Assembly (NCBI GenBank): GCA_964513215.1
Contig: CAZELU010000001.1
Span: forward strand, 1 to 64,000
Length of the DNA stretch: 64,000 nucleotides
Reading direction: 5' to 3'
Source of the DNA: Casp-actino8 sp964513215
Lineage (GTDB): Bacteria; Actinomycetota; Acidimicrobiia; Acidimicrobiales; Ilumatobacteraceae
Part shown: piece after piece, positions 52,724 through 60,777 of the stretch
Layout of the letters: every line of letters starts with the position of its first letter
How positions within the stretch are numbered: position 1 is the first letter of the stretch
Made by a program: the position numbers and the translations under genes
The notes under the pieces: model-generated
The model's database searches: none
Seen by the model: only the letters and a program-made list of their open reading frames with translations
Told to the model about the DNA's origin: nothing

Positions 52724-53445
52724 AGACGGCGGCGATGTCCCCGGCGCCAGTCGCTCCAGGCGAGTTTCAGCACGAGACGAAACGCTTCGCCGATGATTCG
52801 GTAGGTGAGCTTCGATTCACCCGCAGTTCGATCGGGAAACACGATGGGGATCTCCACCACTCGTGCTCCACAGCGCACCAGACGATGCGTCATCTCGACT
52901 TGGAATCCGTAACCCTCGGCGACGACCGTGGCGAAGTCCATGCGCGTGAGGGCCGACGCCGAGTACGCGCGAAATCCTGATGTCGCATCGTTGACCGCGA
53001 GTCCCAACATGCCAGCGGCGTAGCGATTGCCCCAACGCGACAGGAATTGGCGGAGTCGCGGCCAGTCGACGCACGCGCCACCCGGTACGTAGCGACTTCC
53101 GATCGCAGCATCGGCCCCGCGCTCGACCACCGACACCAGCTCGGGCAGATAGCGCGGGTCGTGGGACAAGTCGGCGTCCATCTGCACGCAGATCGATGCA
53201 CCGCGCTCGAGCGCGACCGCGAAGCCGGCCCGATACGCGGCACCGAGGCCGTTCTTACCGGGACGCCGCAGAACCGTGGCCCGGGGGTCGCCCAGACGCT
53301 CGACGGCGTCGGCCGTCCCGTCCGGACTCGCATCATCGACCACCACGACCTGTGCGTCCGGAAGCGCGGCGAGAACACCGGTGACCAAGCGCGTGACGTT
53401 GTCCACTTCGTTGAAAGTCGGAACGACGACGAAGGTGGTGGCCAC
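52720..53445 (-). CDS. Polyprenol-phosphate mannosyltransferase-like GT2
   Basis: A 241-residue family 2 glycosyltransferase. VVPTFNEVDNV starts the GT-A fold, VVDDASPDGTAD and QMDADLSHDP hold the nucleotide-sugar and metal aspartates, and FQVEMTHRLVRCG with VFPDRTAGESKL matches the dolichol/polyprenol phosphate mannose synthase group. There is no transmembrane domain, so it would be the soluble catalytic half that feeds protein or lipid mannosylation. GTG start; a TAGGCT box lies exactly 6 bases before it. Confidence 0.9.
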   Translation of the reverse strand: MATTFVVVPTFNEVDNVTRLVTGVLAALPDAQVVVVDDASPDGTADAVERLGDPRATVLRRPGKNGLGAAYRAGFAVALERGASICVQMDADLSHDPRYLPELVSVVERGADAAIGSRYVPGGACVDWPRLRQFLSRWGNRYAAGMLGLAVNDATSGFRAYSASALTRMDFATVVAEGYGFQVEMTHRLVRCGARVVEIPIVFPDRTAGESKLTYRIIGEAFRLVLKLAWSDWRRGHRRRL

Positions 53446-53467
53446 GGACCGAGCCTACGATGCGTGC
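53446..53467. promoter_or_regulatory. Bidirectional promoter with -10 boxes sharing one TA
   Basis: The 22 bases between two divergent GTG codons contain TAGGCT (minus, 53452-53457) and TACGAT (plus, 53456-53461). The two hexamers share the TA at 53456-53457, and each lies exactly 6 bases from its own start codon. Both transcripts would therefore be leaderless. Confidence 0.6.
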
Positions 53468-53728
53468 GTGACCGACGAACGCCCTCTCTCGGCTCTGCCC
53501 TCCCCGGTCGCTCGAGCGCTGGCCTTCGTCTCGATCCTGATCGGCGGACTCGCGGGCGGAGTGATCGGCTACGCGCTCGTCGACATCCAGTACTCGGGCG
53601 ACGCGACCTGGCCTCTCGGTCTCGGGATCGTGGTCGGTGCGGTTGTCACTGCCGGCGGCACCGCCATCGTTGCCGTGTTGGTGCTGCGCGCACTCGGCGA
53701 GTGGCGCGACATCAACGACCGTCGATGA
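53468..53728 (+). CDS. Small two-helix membrane protein
   Basis: An 86-residue protein with two transmembrane helices (about 16-40 and 48-73) and short charged ends. The GTG at 53468 follows a TACGAT box by 6 bases. Its stop overlaps the start of the next gene as ATGA, which argues that it is real and co-translated. I do not recognise a family. Confidence 0.75.
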   Translation: MTDERPLSALPSPVARALAFVSILIGGLAGGVIGYALVDIQYSGDATWPLGLGIVVGAVVTAGGTAIVAVLVLRALGEWRDINDRR

Positions 53729-54540
53729 TCGAGATCGAACTCATGAACATCGCCGCGGGCATGGCGCGGCGAGCCGGCGACCTCGCGTTCGTCGGCCGAG
53801 CGACACTCGACCGCACGAACGACGTGGACACCAAATCGTCCGCGACCGACATGGTCACGCGTTGGGACTCGGCCAGCGAACGTTTCATCGTCGCCGACCT
53901 CGAGACCCGTCGACCCGACGACGGGATCATCGGTGAAGAAGGTGCGTCGAAAGAATCGCGATCGGGTGTCTCGTGGCTGGTCGACCCGATCGACGGCACC
54001 ACCAACTTCCTCTACGGGTTGGCAGGCTGGGCGGTGTCGATCGCCGCGGTCGACGACACCGACACGCCCGAAGGCACACTCGCGGGAGCGGTCTACCTCC
54101 CGGCCACTCGCGAACTGTTCGTCGCGGCGCGTGGGCACGGGGCCTGGCTCGGGGGACGTCGCCTACGGTGTTCGTCGAACGACGACATGGCCACTGCGCT
54201 CGTCGGCACCGGTTTCTCGTACTCGTCCGATCGTCGCGCGCGACAGGGTGACCGTGTCGCTCGGCTGCTCCCCCGTGTTCGCGACATCCGACGCACCGGC
54301 GCGGCGGCACCCGACCTCTGCTACGTCGCCGACGGTCGGCTCGACGCGTACTTCGAGGAGGGTCTCCAGGCGTGGGATCTGGCCGCCGGACTCCTCATCG
54401 CCACCGAGGCTGGCGCCCGCGCGTCCGACTTCAACGGTGGCTCACCGGTGCCGAGCAACGTTCTCGTGGCAGCACCCGATCTTCACGCCCACTTGCTCGA
54501 ATTCATCGGACCGTCACCGACTGAGCGTGCCGTTTCGTGA
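53725..54540 (+). CDS. Inositol monophosphatase family protein
   Basis: Magnesium-dependent sugar or nucleotide phosphatase of 271 residues. The metal sites are GEEGA (about 72-76), WLVDPIDGTTNF (about 88-99) and WDLAAG (about 215-220), all intact. Actinobacterial members hydrolyse inositol-phosphate, histidinol-phosphate or fructose-bisphosphate; no neighbour decides between these. ATGA overlap with the membrane protein upstream. Confidence 0.93.
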   Translation: MIEIELMNIAAGMARRAGDLAFVGRATLDRTNDVDTKSSATDMVTRWDSASERFIVADLETRRPDDGIIGEEGASKESRSGVSWLVDPIDGTTNFLYGLAGWAVSIAAVDDTDTPEGTLAGAVYLPATRELFVAARGHGAWLGGRRLRCSSNDDMATALVGTGFSYSSDRRARQGDRVARLLPRVRDIRRTGAAAPDLCYVADGRLDAYFEEGLQAWDLAAGLLIATEAGARASDFNGGSPVPSNVLVAAPDLHAHLLEFIGPSPTERAVS

Positions 54541-54565
54541 CGACATCACGACATAACATGACCTC
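54535..54565 (+). promoter_or_regulatory. Inverted repeat and -10 box before the response regulator
   Basis: The perfect repeat TCGTGA-CGACA-TCACGA (54535-54551) ends 2 bases before TAACAT (54554-54559), which is 6 bases before the GTG. The first arm includes the end of the preceding gene. A symmetric site touching the -10 would suit repression or autoregulation of the two-component operon. Confidence 0.5.
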
Positions 54566-55246
54566 GTGACCACCCGGATCCTGGCAGTCGAAGACGACGA
54601 GCGGATCCGCACGGCGGTCCGACTCGCTCTCGAGGACGAGGGTTGGGTTGTCGACGAAGCGGCCAGTGGCGAAGAGGGCGTGATCCAATTCGCTCGGCAA
54701 CCCGCCGACGTCGTTCTGATCGACATCATGTTGCCGGGTATCGACGGATTCGAGTTGTGTCGCAGTATTCGTCGCACGAGCGACGTTCCGATCGTGATGG
54801 TCACGGCGCGCGCCGACACCCACGACGTCGTGGCCGGGCTCGAAGCCGGTGCCGACGACTATCTCACCAAACCCTTCGCTCCCAAAGAACTCTCGGCTCG
54901 AATCCGCGCTCTTCTGCGTCGCGCCCGTCCCGCCAACCCTGCGCACCCGCGCCTCGTGTTCGGTGATCTCGAGATCATTCCGGACGAAGGCAAGGTTCTG
55001 CGTGCAGGTGAAGAATTGCATCTCACCAAGACCGAGTTCCGCCTGTTGTGCGAACTGGCGCAGAATCCGGGCCGAGTGTTCAGCCGCGAACAACTTCTCG
55101 ATCACGTGTGGGGATACGGGTACTTCGGTGACGGTCGTCTGGTCGACGTGCACATCCGTCGTCTTCGAACCAAGGTGGAAGCCGACGCGGCCAATCCGCG
55201 TCACGTCGTGACGGTGCGAGGTCTCGGCTACCGACTGCAGCCGTAG
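54566..55246 (+). CDS. OmpR-family response regulator, MtrA-like
   Basis: A 226-residue DNA-binding regulator. The receiver domain (1-118) has phospho-acceptor Asp53 (LIDIMLPG), switch Thr80 (VTARAD) and Lys102 (TKPFAP). The winged-helix output domain (about 130-226) ends VVTVRGLGYRLQP. It is followed 9 bases later by a HAMP sensor kinase and then a GerMN lipoprotein, the order of mtrA-mtrB-lpqB, a system that links wall status to division and growth in actinobacteria. The MtrA name is inferred from that order. Confidence 0.92.
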   Translation: MTTRILAVEDDERIRTAVRLALEDEGWVVDEAASGEEGVIQFARQPADVVLIDIMLPGIDGFELCRSIRRTSDVPIVMVTARADTHDVVAGLEAGADDYLTKPFAPKELSARIRALLRRARPANPAHPRLVFGDLEIIPDEGKVLRAGEELHLTKTEFRLLCELAQNPGRVFSREQLLDHVWGYGYFGDGRLVDVHIRRLRTKVEADAANPRHVVTVRGLGYRLQP

Positions 55247-55255
55247 TGTGAACTC

Positions 55256-56656
55256 GTGCGGTCCTGGCGTCGTGTCTTCTTCGGACTGCGCAGCCGCATC
55301 CTCCTGACCTTCGGTCTCGGCAGCCTGGGTCTGTCGGTGTTCCTGGCCCTCGCCACCTACAGCTTCACGCGCAGCAATCTCGTCGACGAGCGCGAGTCGA
55401 ACGCCATCGAACAGGCCTACGACTCCGCTCGGCGCGTCGGGGTCGACCTGCGTTCGGCCCCGGCCAACGTGCAATCGGTGATCGATCGACTCGGTTCGAG
55501 CCGACCGCTTCTCTTCTACCGAGGCACCTGGACGGCTGGTGACGCCCGCTTCTCGTCGGGCCAAGTGCCCGATTCGATGCTGACCGCGGTGATCGACGAG
55601 AGCCGACCCACCATGATGCGTTTCTCGGTCGACGACGAACTGGTGTTGGCGGTCGGCGTCCCGCTCGAGGAGGTCGGGGGCGCGTACTTCGAGTTCGCGT
55701 CGTTCGACGACGTGCAGAGCACGTTGCGCAGCGTCGGGTTCGCACTGATCTTTGCGACCGGTATCACCACACTCGTGGGCATCGTCCTCGGCGCCATCTC
55801 GGCGTCACGCGCGGTTCGACCGCTCACAGCGGCCAGTCAAGCCGCTCAAGCCCTCGCCGGCGGTCGACTCGACACTCGTCTCGAAGCGACCGACGACCCC
55901 GACCTCGAAGCACTCACTCGTTCGTTCAACGACATGGCCACCGCTCTTCAAGAACGCGTCGAGCGCGACGCGCGGTTCACGTCGGACGTGAGCCACGAAT
56001 TGCGGTCGCCGCTGATGACGTTGTCGGCGAGTGTCGAGGTGATGAAGGCACGTCGCGAAGAGATGCCCGAACGCGCTCAGGCCGCGCTCGATCTTCTGGT
56101 GGCCGACGTGGCTCGTTTCCAAGGTCTGGTCGAAGACCTCCTGGAGATCTCACGTTTCGACGCCGGCGCCATTCGACTGAACGAGGAAGAACTGCTCGTC
56201 GGCGAATTCGTTCGCCAGGCCGTGGCCGCCAGCAGCCTCCCCCGAACACCGGTTTCGGTGTCACCGGTCGCCGACGAAATGATCATCAAGGGCGACCGCC
56301 GCCGCTTGGCTCGCGTGATCGCCAACCTCGTCGACAACGGGCGCATCCACGGTGGCGCCGAAGTCGAAGTCGCGGTCTTCGTTCCCGACGACGACACGTC
56401 GACCGGACTCGTCTGGATCACCGTCGAAGACCACGGACCCGGAGTGCCGACCGAAGAGCGGACATTGATCTTCGAGCGATTCGCGCGCGGAGGAGTCGCC
56501 GGGCGACGCGGCGGCTCGGAAGGTGCCGGCCTCGGGCTGGCCCTGGTGGACGAGCACGTGAAGTTGCACCGCGGGCGGGTCTGGGTCGAGAACCGTCACG
56601 ATGGCTCCGAGGGTTCGTGTTTCGTGATCGAGCTACCGGCCGAGGTTCTGCGATGA
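55256..56656 (+). CDS. Sensor histidine kinase, MtrB-like
   Basis: A 466-residue membrane kinase: transmembrane helix 1 (about 16-38), an extracytoplasmic sensor of about 115 residues, helix 2 (158-182), HAMP (to about 235), the dimerisation helix with phospho-His247 (DVSHELRSPL) and an HATPase domain with N box ANLVDNGRIHGG (357-368), DHGPGVP and GAGLGLALV. The GTG start lies 9 bases after the regulator. The stop overlaps the lipoprotein start as ATGA. Confidence 0.94.
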   Translation: MRSWRRVFFGLRSRILLTFGLGSLGLSVFLALATYSFTRSNLVDERESNAIEQAYDSARRVGVDLRSAPANVQSVIDRLGSSRPLLFYRGTWTAGDARFSSGQVPDSMLTAVIDESRPTMMRFSVDDELVLAVGVPLEEVGGAYFEFASFDDVQSTLRSVGFALIFATGITTLVGIVLGAISASRAVRPLTAASQAAQALAGGRLDTRLEATDDPDLEALTRSFNDMATALQERVERDARFTSDVSHELRSPLMTLSASVEVMKARREEMPERAQAALDLLVADVARFQGLVEDLLEISRFDAGAIRLNEEELLVGEFVRQAVAASSLPRTPVSVSPVADEMIIKGDRRRLARVIANLVDNGRIHGGAEVEVAVFVPDDDTSTGLVWITVEDHGPGVPTEERTLIFERFARGGVAGRRGGSEGAGLGLALVDEHVKLHRGRVWVENRHDGSEGSCFVIELPAEVLR

Positions 56657-57264
56657 GAACCACCACGCTCGCGCTCACCGTCGGCTCGCTCGTGTTGCTC
56701 GGTTGCGGTCTGGACCCCGACTCGACTCCCCGACCCATTCCCGATGTCGAGCAGCGCGCGCTCGTCGACATCGAGTTCGCCGACGTGGGCACCACCGGCT
56801 CGGGCCGGATCTACCTCGAGCGAACCGATGAGACCGGTCGATCGTTCTTGACCTCGGTGCGCCGCGAATTGTCACTCGATCCGCAGACCGTCATGGCGGC
56901 CCTCCTCACCGGCCCCACCGAGGCCGAGCAGCAAGTGGGTCTGCGCACCGCGGTTCCCCGCGACACCACGCTGCTCAGTGCACGCTACGTCGCGACCGAT
57001 CTGGTGAAAGTCGACGTGTCGTCGGAGATCTTCCAGGCGACGGGCGACGACTTGGTCGCGGCGGTCGCACAGATCGTTCTCACCCTGGCCGAGATCGACG
57101 GCGTCGAACGAGTGTCGCTCGCGGTCGATGGCGCATCGGTCGAGTGGCCGCGCGGTGACGGCAGCCTCACGTCCGAACCGCTGACGATCTACGACTATCC
57201 GGGCCGAGCCGTGTCGAGTCAACCCGACTATCCGGCGATCGTGGTGGCGGGCGCTCAGCCGTAG
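56653..57264 (+). CDS. GerMN-domain lipoprotein, short LpqB-like
   Basis: A 203-residue secreted lipoprotein: signal peptide with lipobox LVLLGC (Cys about 18), then a GerMN-type fold (about 40-170) with LTGPTEAEQQVGLRTAVP and LSARYVATDLVKVDVSS. In mycobacteria the third gene of the mtrAB operon, lpqB, adds a large C-terminal propeller; this protein stops after the GerMN domain. LpqB modulates MtrB there, so a similar sensing partner role is likely. The 3' end overlaps pfkA on the other strand by 10 bases. Confidence 0.85.
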   Translation: MRTTTLALTVGSLVLLGCGLDPDSTPRPIPDVEQRALVDIEFADVGTTGSGRIYLERTDETGRSFLTSVRRELSLDPQTVMAALLTGPTEAEQQVGLRTAVPRDTTLLSARYVATDLVKVDVSSEIFQATGDDLVAAVAQIVLTLAEIDGVERVSLAVDGASVEWPRGDGSLTSEPLTIYDYPGRAVSSQPDYPAIVVAGAQP

Positions 57265-58289
57265 AACACTTGCGCGACGTCGCGCAGCAACTCGAGATCG
57301 ACCGTCTTGATACGACCCACCGTCTGCTCGAGCGGGACGCGCACGATCTCGGTTCCGCTCAGCGCGACCATCTGACCCCAGGCACCATCGTGCACGGCGT
57401 CGATCGCGGCCAAACCGAATCGTGTCGACAACACGCGGTCGTACGCGGTGGGCGTTCCGCCACGCTGCACGTGGCCGATCTGGACGATGCGGGCCTCGAT
57501 ACCGGTCCGCCGTTCGATCTCGGCGGCGATGTCGACTCCGATGCCACCCAGACGAGGTCGCCCGATCGCGTCGAGCGCATAGTCACGACGGGGCATGGTT
57601 CCCTCGACCGGCACGGACCCTTCGGCCACCACGGCGATCGATGCGTACCGACCACGATGATGTCGACGTTCGATCACTTCGCACACGTCGGCGATGTCGA
57701 AGGGGATTTCAGGCACGAGGATGACCGTGGCTCCACCGGCGATGCCGGCGTACGCCGCGATCCAGCCGGCGTCACGCCCCATCACTTCGACGACGATCAC
57801 TCGGTTGTGGCTCTCGGCCGTGGTGTGGAGCCGGTCGATCGCATCGGTCGCGACCTGAACCGCGGTGTGGAAGCCGAACGTGACGTCGGTGCCCACGATG
57901 TCGTTGTCGATGGTCTTGGGCACGCCCACAATCGGAAGGCCGGTCTGTTCGTGGATCATCGAGGCGACGGTCAACGATCCATTGCCACCGATCACGACCA
58001 ATCCGTCGAGTCGCTGTTCGTCGAAGCAGCGGCGCACTCGATCGATCCCGTCGTCGTGATCGAAGGGGCTACCCCGCTTGGTCCCGATGATGGTCCCACC
58101 CTTGGGCAACAGTCCGCGCATCGACGAGATGTCGAGACGAATGAACGTCTGCGCCATCACCCCGTCCCACGAGTCGATGAACCCCAGGATCTCGTCACCG
58201 TGGACCGACTCGCCTTTGCGCACGATGGCGCGAATGACCGCGTTGAGACCCGGACAATCTCCCCCACCGGTGAGAACTCCGATGCGCAT
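57255..58289 (-). CDS. pfkA: 6-phosphofructokinase, actinobacterial group
   Basis: Phosphorylates fructose 6-phosphate. It has 344 residues, with GGGDCPGLNAVIR at 8-20, GGNGSLTVA at 101-109, PKTIDNDIVGTD from 124 and VVEVMGRDAGWIA. The second Gly of GGNGS indicates ATP use (PPi enzymes have Asp there), while Lys125 in PKTIDND is shared with PPi-type and Streptomyces-type enzymes. The donor is thus probably ATP without E. coli-style allostery. A TAGGCT box (58296-58301) lies 6 bases before the ATG. Confidence 0.93.
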   Translation of the reverse strand: MRIGVLTGGGDCPGLNAVIRAIVRKGESVHGDEILGFIDSWDGVMAQTFIRLDISSMRGLLPKGGTIIGTKRGSPFDHDDGIDRVRRCFDEQRLDGLVVIGGNGSLTVASMIHEQTGLPIVGVPKTIDNDIVGTDVTFGFHTAVQVATDAIDRLHTTAESHNRVIVVEVMGRDAGWIAAYAGIAGGATVILVPEIPFDIADVCEVIERRHHRGRYASIAVVAEGSVPVEGTMPRRDYALDAIGRPRLGGIGVDIAAEIERRTGIEARIVQIGHVQRGGTPTAYDRVLSTRFGLAAIDAVHDGAWGQMVALSGTEIVRVPLEQTVGRIKTVDLELLRDVAQVFYG

Positions 58290-58320
58290 GAAGTCAGCCT
58301 ACGGGTGGAACAATGTCGAC
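58290..58320. promoter_or_regulatory. Divergent promoter region, pfkA and membrane gene
   Basis: The 31-base gap holds TAGGCT for pfkA (minus, 58296-58301, 6 bases from the ATG) and AACAAT for the plus-strand gene (58309-58314, also 6 bases from its ATG). Neither gene has a Shine-Dalgarno. Confidence 0.5.
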
Positions 58321-58668
58321 ATGGCGTGGGATTCCTCTCGACCGGTTCCGTGGCAACGCTTGTCCCGCGAATGGCTCGTGTACGCGGTCGTCATGATCGT
58401 GGCGTTCTTGATCTTCCTTCGCGACACGGTGAACGGGGCGTCAGTTCTCGGACTGGCCGCGTCGTATCCGCTGTACCTCGGTTTCGGTGCGGTCCTCGCG
58501 AAGTTCGGCTACCAACGCAAGACCTTCCGTGATCTGCGCAACGAGACGCGCGCTCGCCAGGCGCCACCGGCGTCGTCGACCACGACCAACACGCGCTCGC
58601 GTCCGGCCCCGACTCGACGCACGAGCACGGGTCCGTCGCAACATCGCAAGAAGGGCAAGAAGCGGTGA
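58321..58668 (+). CDS. Small membrane protein with basic tail
   Basis: A 115-residue protein with two transmembrane helices (about 18-38 and 44-64) and a long K/R/S/T/P-rich C-terminal tail ending RKKGKKR, presumably cytoplasmic. Its stop overlaps the glycerol kinase start as GTGA, so the two are co-translated. Not recognised; the basic tail could bind nucleic acid or acidic lipids. Confidence 0.72.
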   Translation: MAWDSSRPVPWQRLSREWLVYAVVMIVAFLIFLRDTVNGASVLGLAASYPLYLGFGAVLAKFGYQRKTFRDLRNETRARQAPPASSTTTNTRSRPAPTRRTSTGPSQHRKKGKKR

Positions 58669-60143
58669 GCGACTACGTGCTGGCGATCGACGCCGGCACC
58701 ACCGGCGTGCGCTCACGGGCAGTCTTCTCCGATGGCCGCCCGAGCATCGCCGCCTACCGCGAGTTCACCCAACACTTCCCCGAACCCGGTTGGGTCGAGC
58801 ACGATGCGCTCGAGATCTGGGCCGCGGTCGTGGCCACCTTTCGAGAAGTCGTCGAACGAGCTGGCCTCCCCGCCGCTGTCGGCATCACGAATCAACGCGA
58901 GACGGTCGTCGCCTGGAGCGCGCGAACCTCGCTCCCCCTCGCTCGGGCGATCGTGTGGCAGGACCGACGGACGGCCCAACGCTGTGAGCAACTCGCACCA
59001 CACCTCGACCTCGTTCGGCGCCGCACCGGTCTCGTCCTCGATCCGTACTTCTCGGGCACCAAGATGGCCTGGCTCATCGAACACGGGGTGTCGGCCGATG
59101 ACGATCTTCGCCTCGGCACGATCGATGCATGGATCGTGTACCGCCTCACCGCCGGTGCCGTTCACGCCACTGATTCGTCCAACGCGAGTCGGACGATGCT
59201 CTTCGACATCGCCGAGTTGTCGTGGAGCGACGAGCTCTGTGAACTGATTGGTGTTCCTCGTCGGGCCCTACCCACCGTGGTGCCGTCGAGCGGACGCATC
59301 GGTACCACCGCCTGCGCCGAACTCCCCACCGGAATACCGATCTCGGGAATCGCCGGCGATCAACAAAGTGCGCTCTTCGGTCAAGCGTGCTTCACCCCCG
59401 GCATGGCCAAGAACACCTATGGCACCGGCAGTTTCGTCCTCATGAACATCGGCCCGAACTGCCCGGCACCGTGCGACGGACTCCTCACGACCGTGGCGTG
59501 GACTCTTCCCGACGGCGCCGGAGGCCTCACGACCACCTACGCATTCGAAGGAGCAATCTTCGTGACGGGTGCGGCCATCCAATGGTTGCGTGACGGCCTC
59601 GGCATCATCTCGCGCGCCGAGGAGATCGGTCCATTGGCCGCGAGTGTGCCCGACAGCGGCGGACTGTTCGTCGTTCCGGCCTTCACCGGACTCGGAAGTC
59701 CGTGGTGGGATCCGTACGCGCGCGGGACCATCGTCGGCATCACGCGTGGCTCGACACGCGCACACCTCGCGCGGGCTGTCATCGACGCCATGGCGTTGCA
59801 GACCCGAGACGCGATCGCCGCCATGCAGTCGGCCAGTGGTGTGACCATCTCCGAACTGCGCGTCGATGGTGGTGCCTCGGTCATGGATCTCCTTCTTCGG
59901 ATCCAGGCCGACCAACTCGGCATCACCGTACGTCGACCGGTCGACCAAGAGACCACCGCATTGGGGGCCGCCTTCCTGGCTGGCTTGGCCGAAGGTGTGT
60001 GGCCCGATCTGGCCGCGATCGCCGAACGTTGGCAGACCGATCTCGTCGTCGCACCCGCGTCCGATCGAACCGCCGCCGACGAGTTGCACACCACGTGGTT
60101 GCGCGCAGTCGAGCGTTCGCGCCACTGGGCCACCTCGAACTAG
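58665..60143 (+). CDS. glpK: Glycerol kinase
   Basis: FGGY-family kinase making glycerol 3-phosphate, 492 residues. The N-terminus AIDAGTTGVRSRAVF holds the phosphate-binding loop. GITNQRETVVAW, FSGTKMAWLIEH, ISGIAGDQQSALFGQACF, TYGTGSFVLMNIG and VDGGASVMDLLLRIQAD are typical of GlpK. The start is GTG. No glycerol facilitator or glycerol-3-phosphate dehydrogenase is nearby. Confidence 0.95.
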   Translation: MSDYVLAIDAGTTGVRSRAVFSDGRPSIAAYREFTQHFPEPGWVEHDALEIWAAVVATFREVVERAGLPAAVGITNQRETVVAWSARTSLPLARAIVWQDRRTAQRCEQLAPHLDLVRRRTGLVLDPYFSGTKMAWLIEHGVSADDDLRLGTIDAWIVYRLTAGAVHATDSSNASRTMLFDIAELSWSDELCELIGVPRRALPTVVPSSGRIGTTACAELPTGIPISGIAGDQQSALFGQACFTPGMAKNTYGTGSFVLMNIGPNCPAPCDGLLTTVAWTLPDGAGGLTTTYAFEGAIFVTGAAIQWLRDGLGIISRAEEIGPLAASVPDSGGLFVVPAFTGLGSPWWDPYARGTIVGITRGSTRAHLARAVIDAMALQTRDAIAAMQSASGVTISELRVDGGASVMDLLLRIQADQLGITVRRPVDQETTALGAAFLAGLAEGVWPDLAAIAERWQTDLVVAPASDRTAADELHTTWLRAVERSRHWATSN

Positions 60144-60149
60144 CTCGCG

Positions 60150-60776
60150 TCAACCTCGTCGTATCGAGGCGCCGGCCGCTCGACCGATCGCCGATACCTG
60201 CTCGCGTTCGCGAGCACGAAACGCCCGGCCACGCCGTTCGGCGGCGAACGACAAGTCGGTTCCGGCCAGATGCGCCCAGATCACATCGGACGGCGTGTGT
60301 TCGGACCCGCCGTCATCGAGGTGGATGGTGCCGGCGAGGAACGCAACGAGCCAACTCGGATCGGGCACTTCACCCGATGCGACGATCACGGCCGAACGAC
60401 CACGATCGACGACGGCGACCCAATCGGCTTCGAGCAATCGCCGCAACCCCGCCACGAGAACGTCGACGTCGCCACTCGACTCGATGAAGTCGGCCAGCAC
60501 GGACAGGCCCATGACACCGTGATCGAGACGTTCGTCGTCGAGACGGCGGACGTCTTCGACCGCCACTCCGTCCACTCGGGCGAGTGCGACCACGACGTCG
60601 TCGACGGACGTGGTGTCGGGCACGTCGATGGTGACCTCGTCGATGGCCATCCCGGCGCCGCGTTCGAGGATTTCGATTCCGGTGACGTCAGCGCCCACCG
60701 AGCCGATGGCCGCCGCGACCCGCCCCAGGGTTCCCGGGCGATCGGGCAACCACAGGCGGATCACATGGGCCGACAC
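60150..60776 (-). CDS. ACT-domain protein with GAF-like C-terminus
   Basis: A 208-residue protein. Residues 1-75 are an ACT domain (VIRLWLPDRPGTLGRVAAAIGSVGADVTGIEIL), the small-molecule-binding fold of amino-acid regulated proteins. The remainder (about 95-208: LLEADWVAVVDRGRSAV, then AFRAREREQVSAIGRA) looks like a GAF-type sensor domain, a weaker call. No enzyme or DNA-binding domain is seen. It follows the aminotransferase by 1 base, so it may sense an amino acid tied to that enzyme. GTG start. Confidence 0.78.
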   Translation of the reverse strand: MSAHVIRLWLPDRPGTLGRVAAAIGSVGADVTGIEILERGAGMAIDEVTIDVPDTTSVDDVVVALARVDGVAVEDVRRLDDERLDHGVMGLSVLADFIESSGDVDVLVAGLRRLLEADWVAVVDRGRSAVIVASGEVPDPSWLVAFLAGTIHLDDGGSEHTPSDVIWAHLAGTDLSFAAERRGRAFRAREREQVSAIGRAAGASIRRG

Positions 60777-60777
60777 G

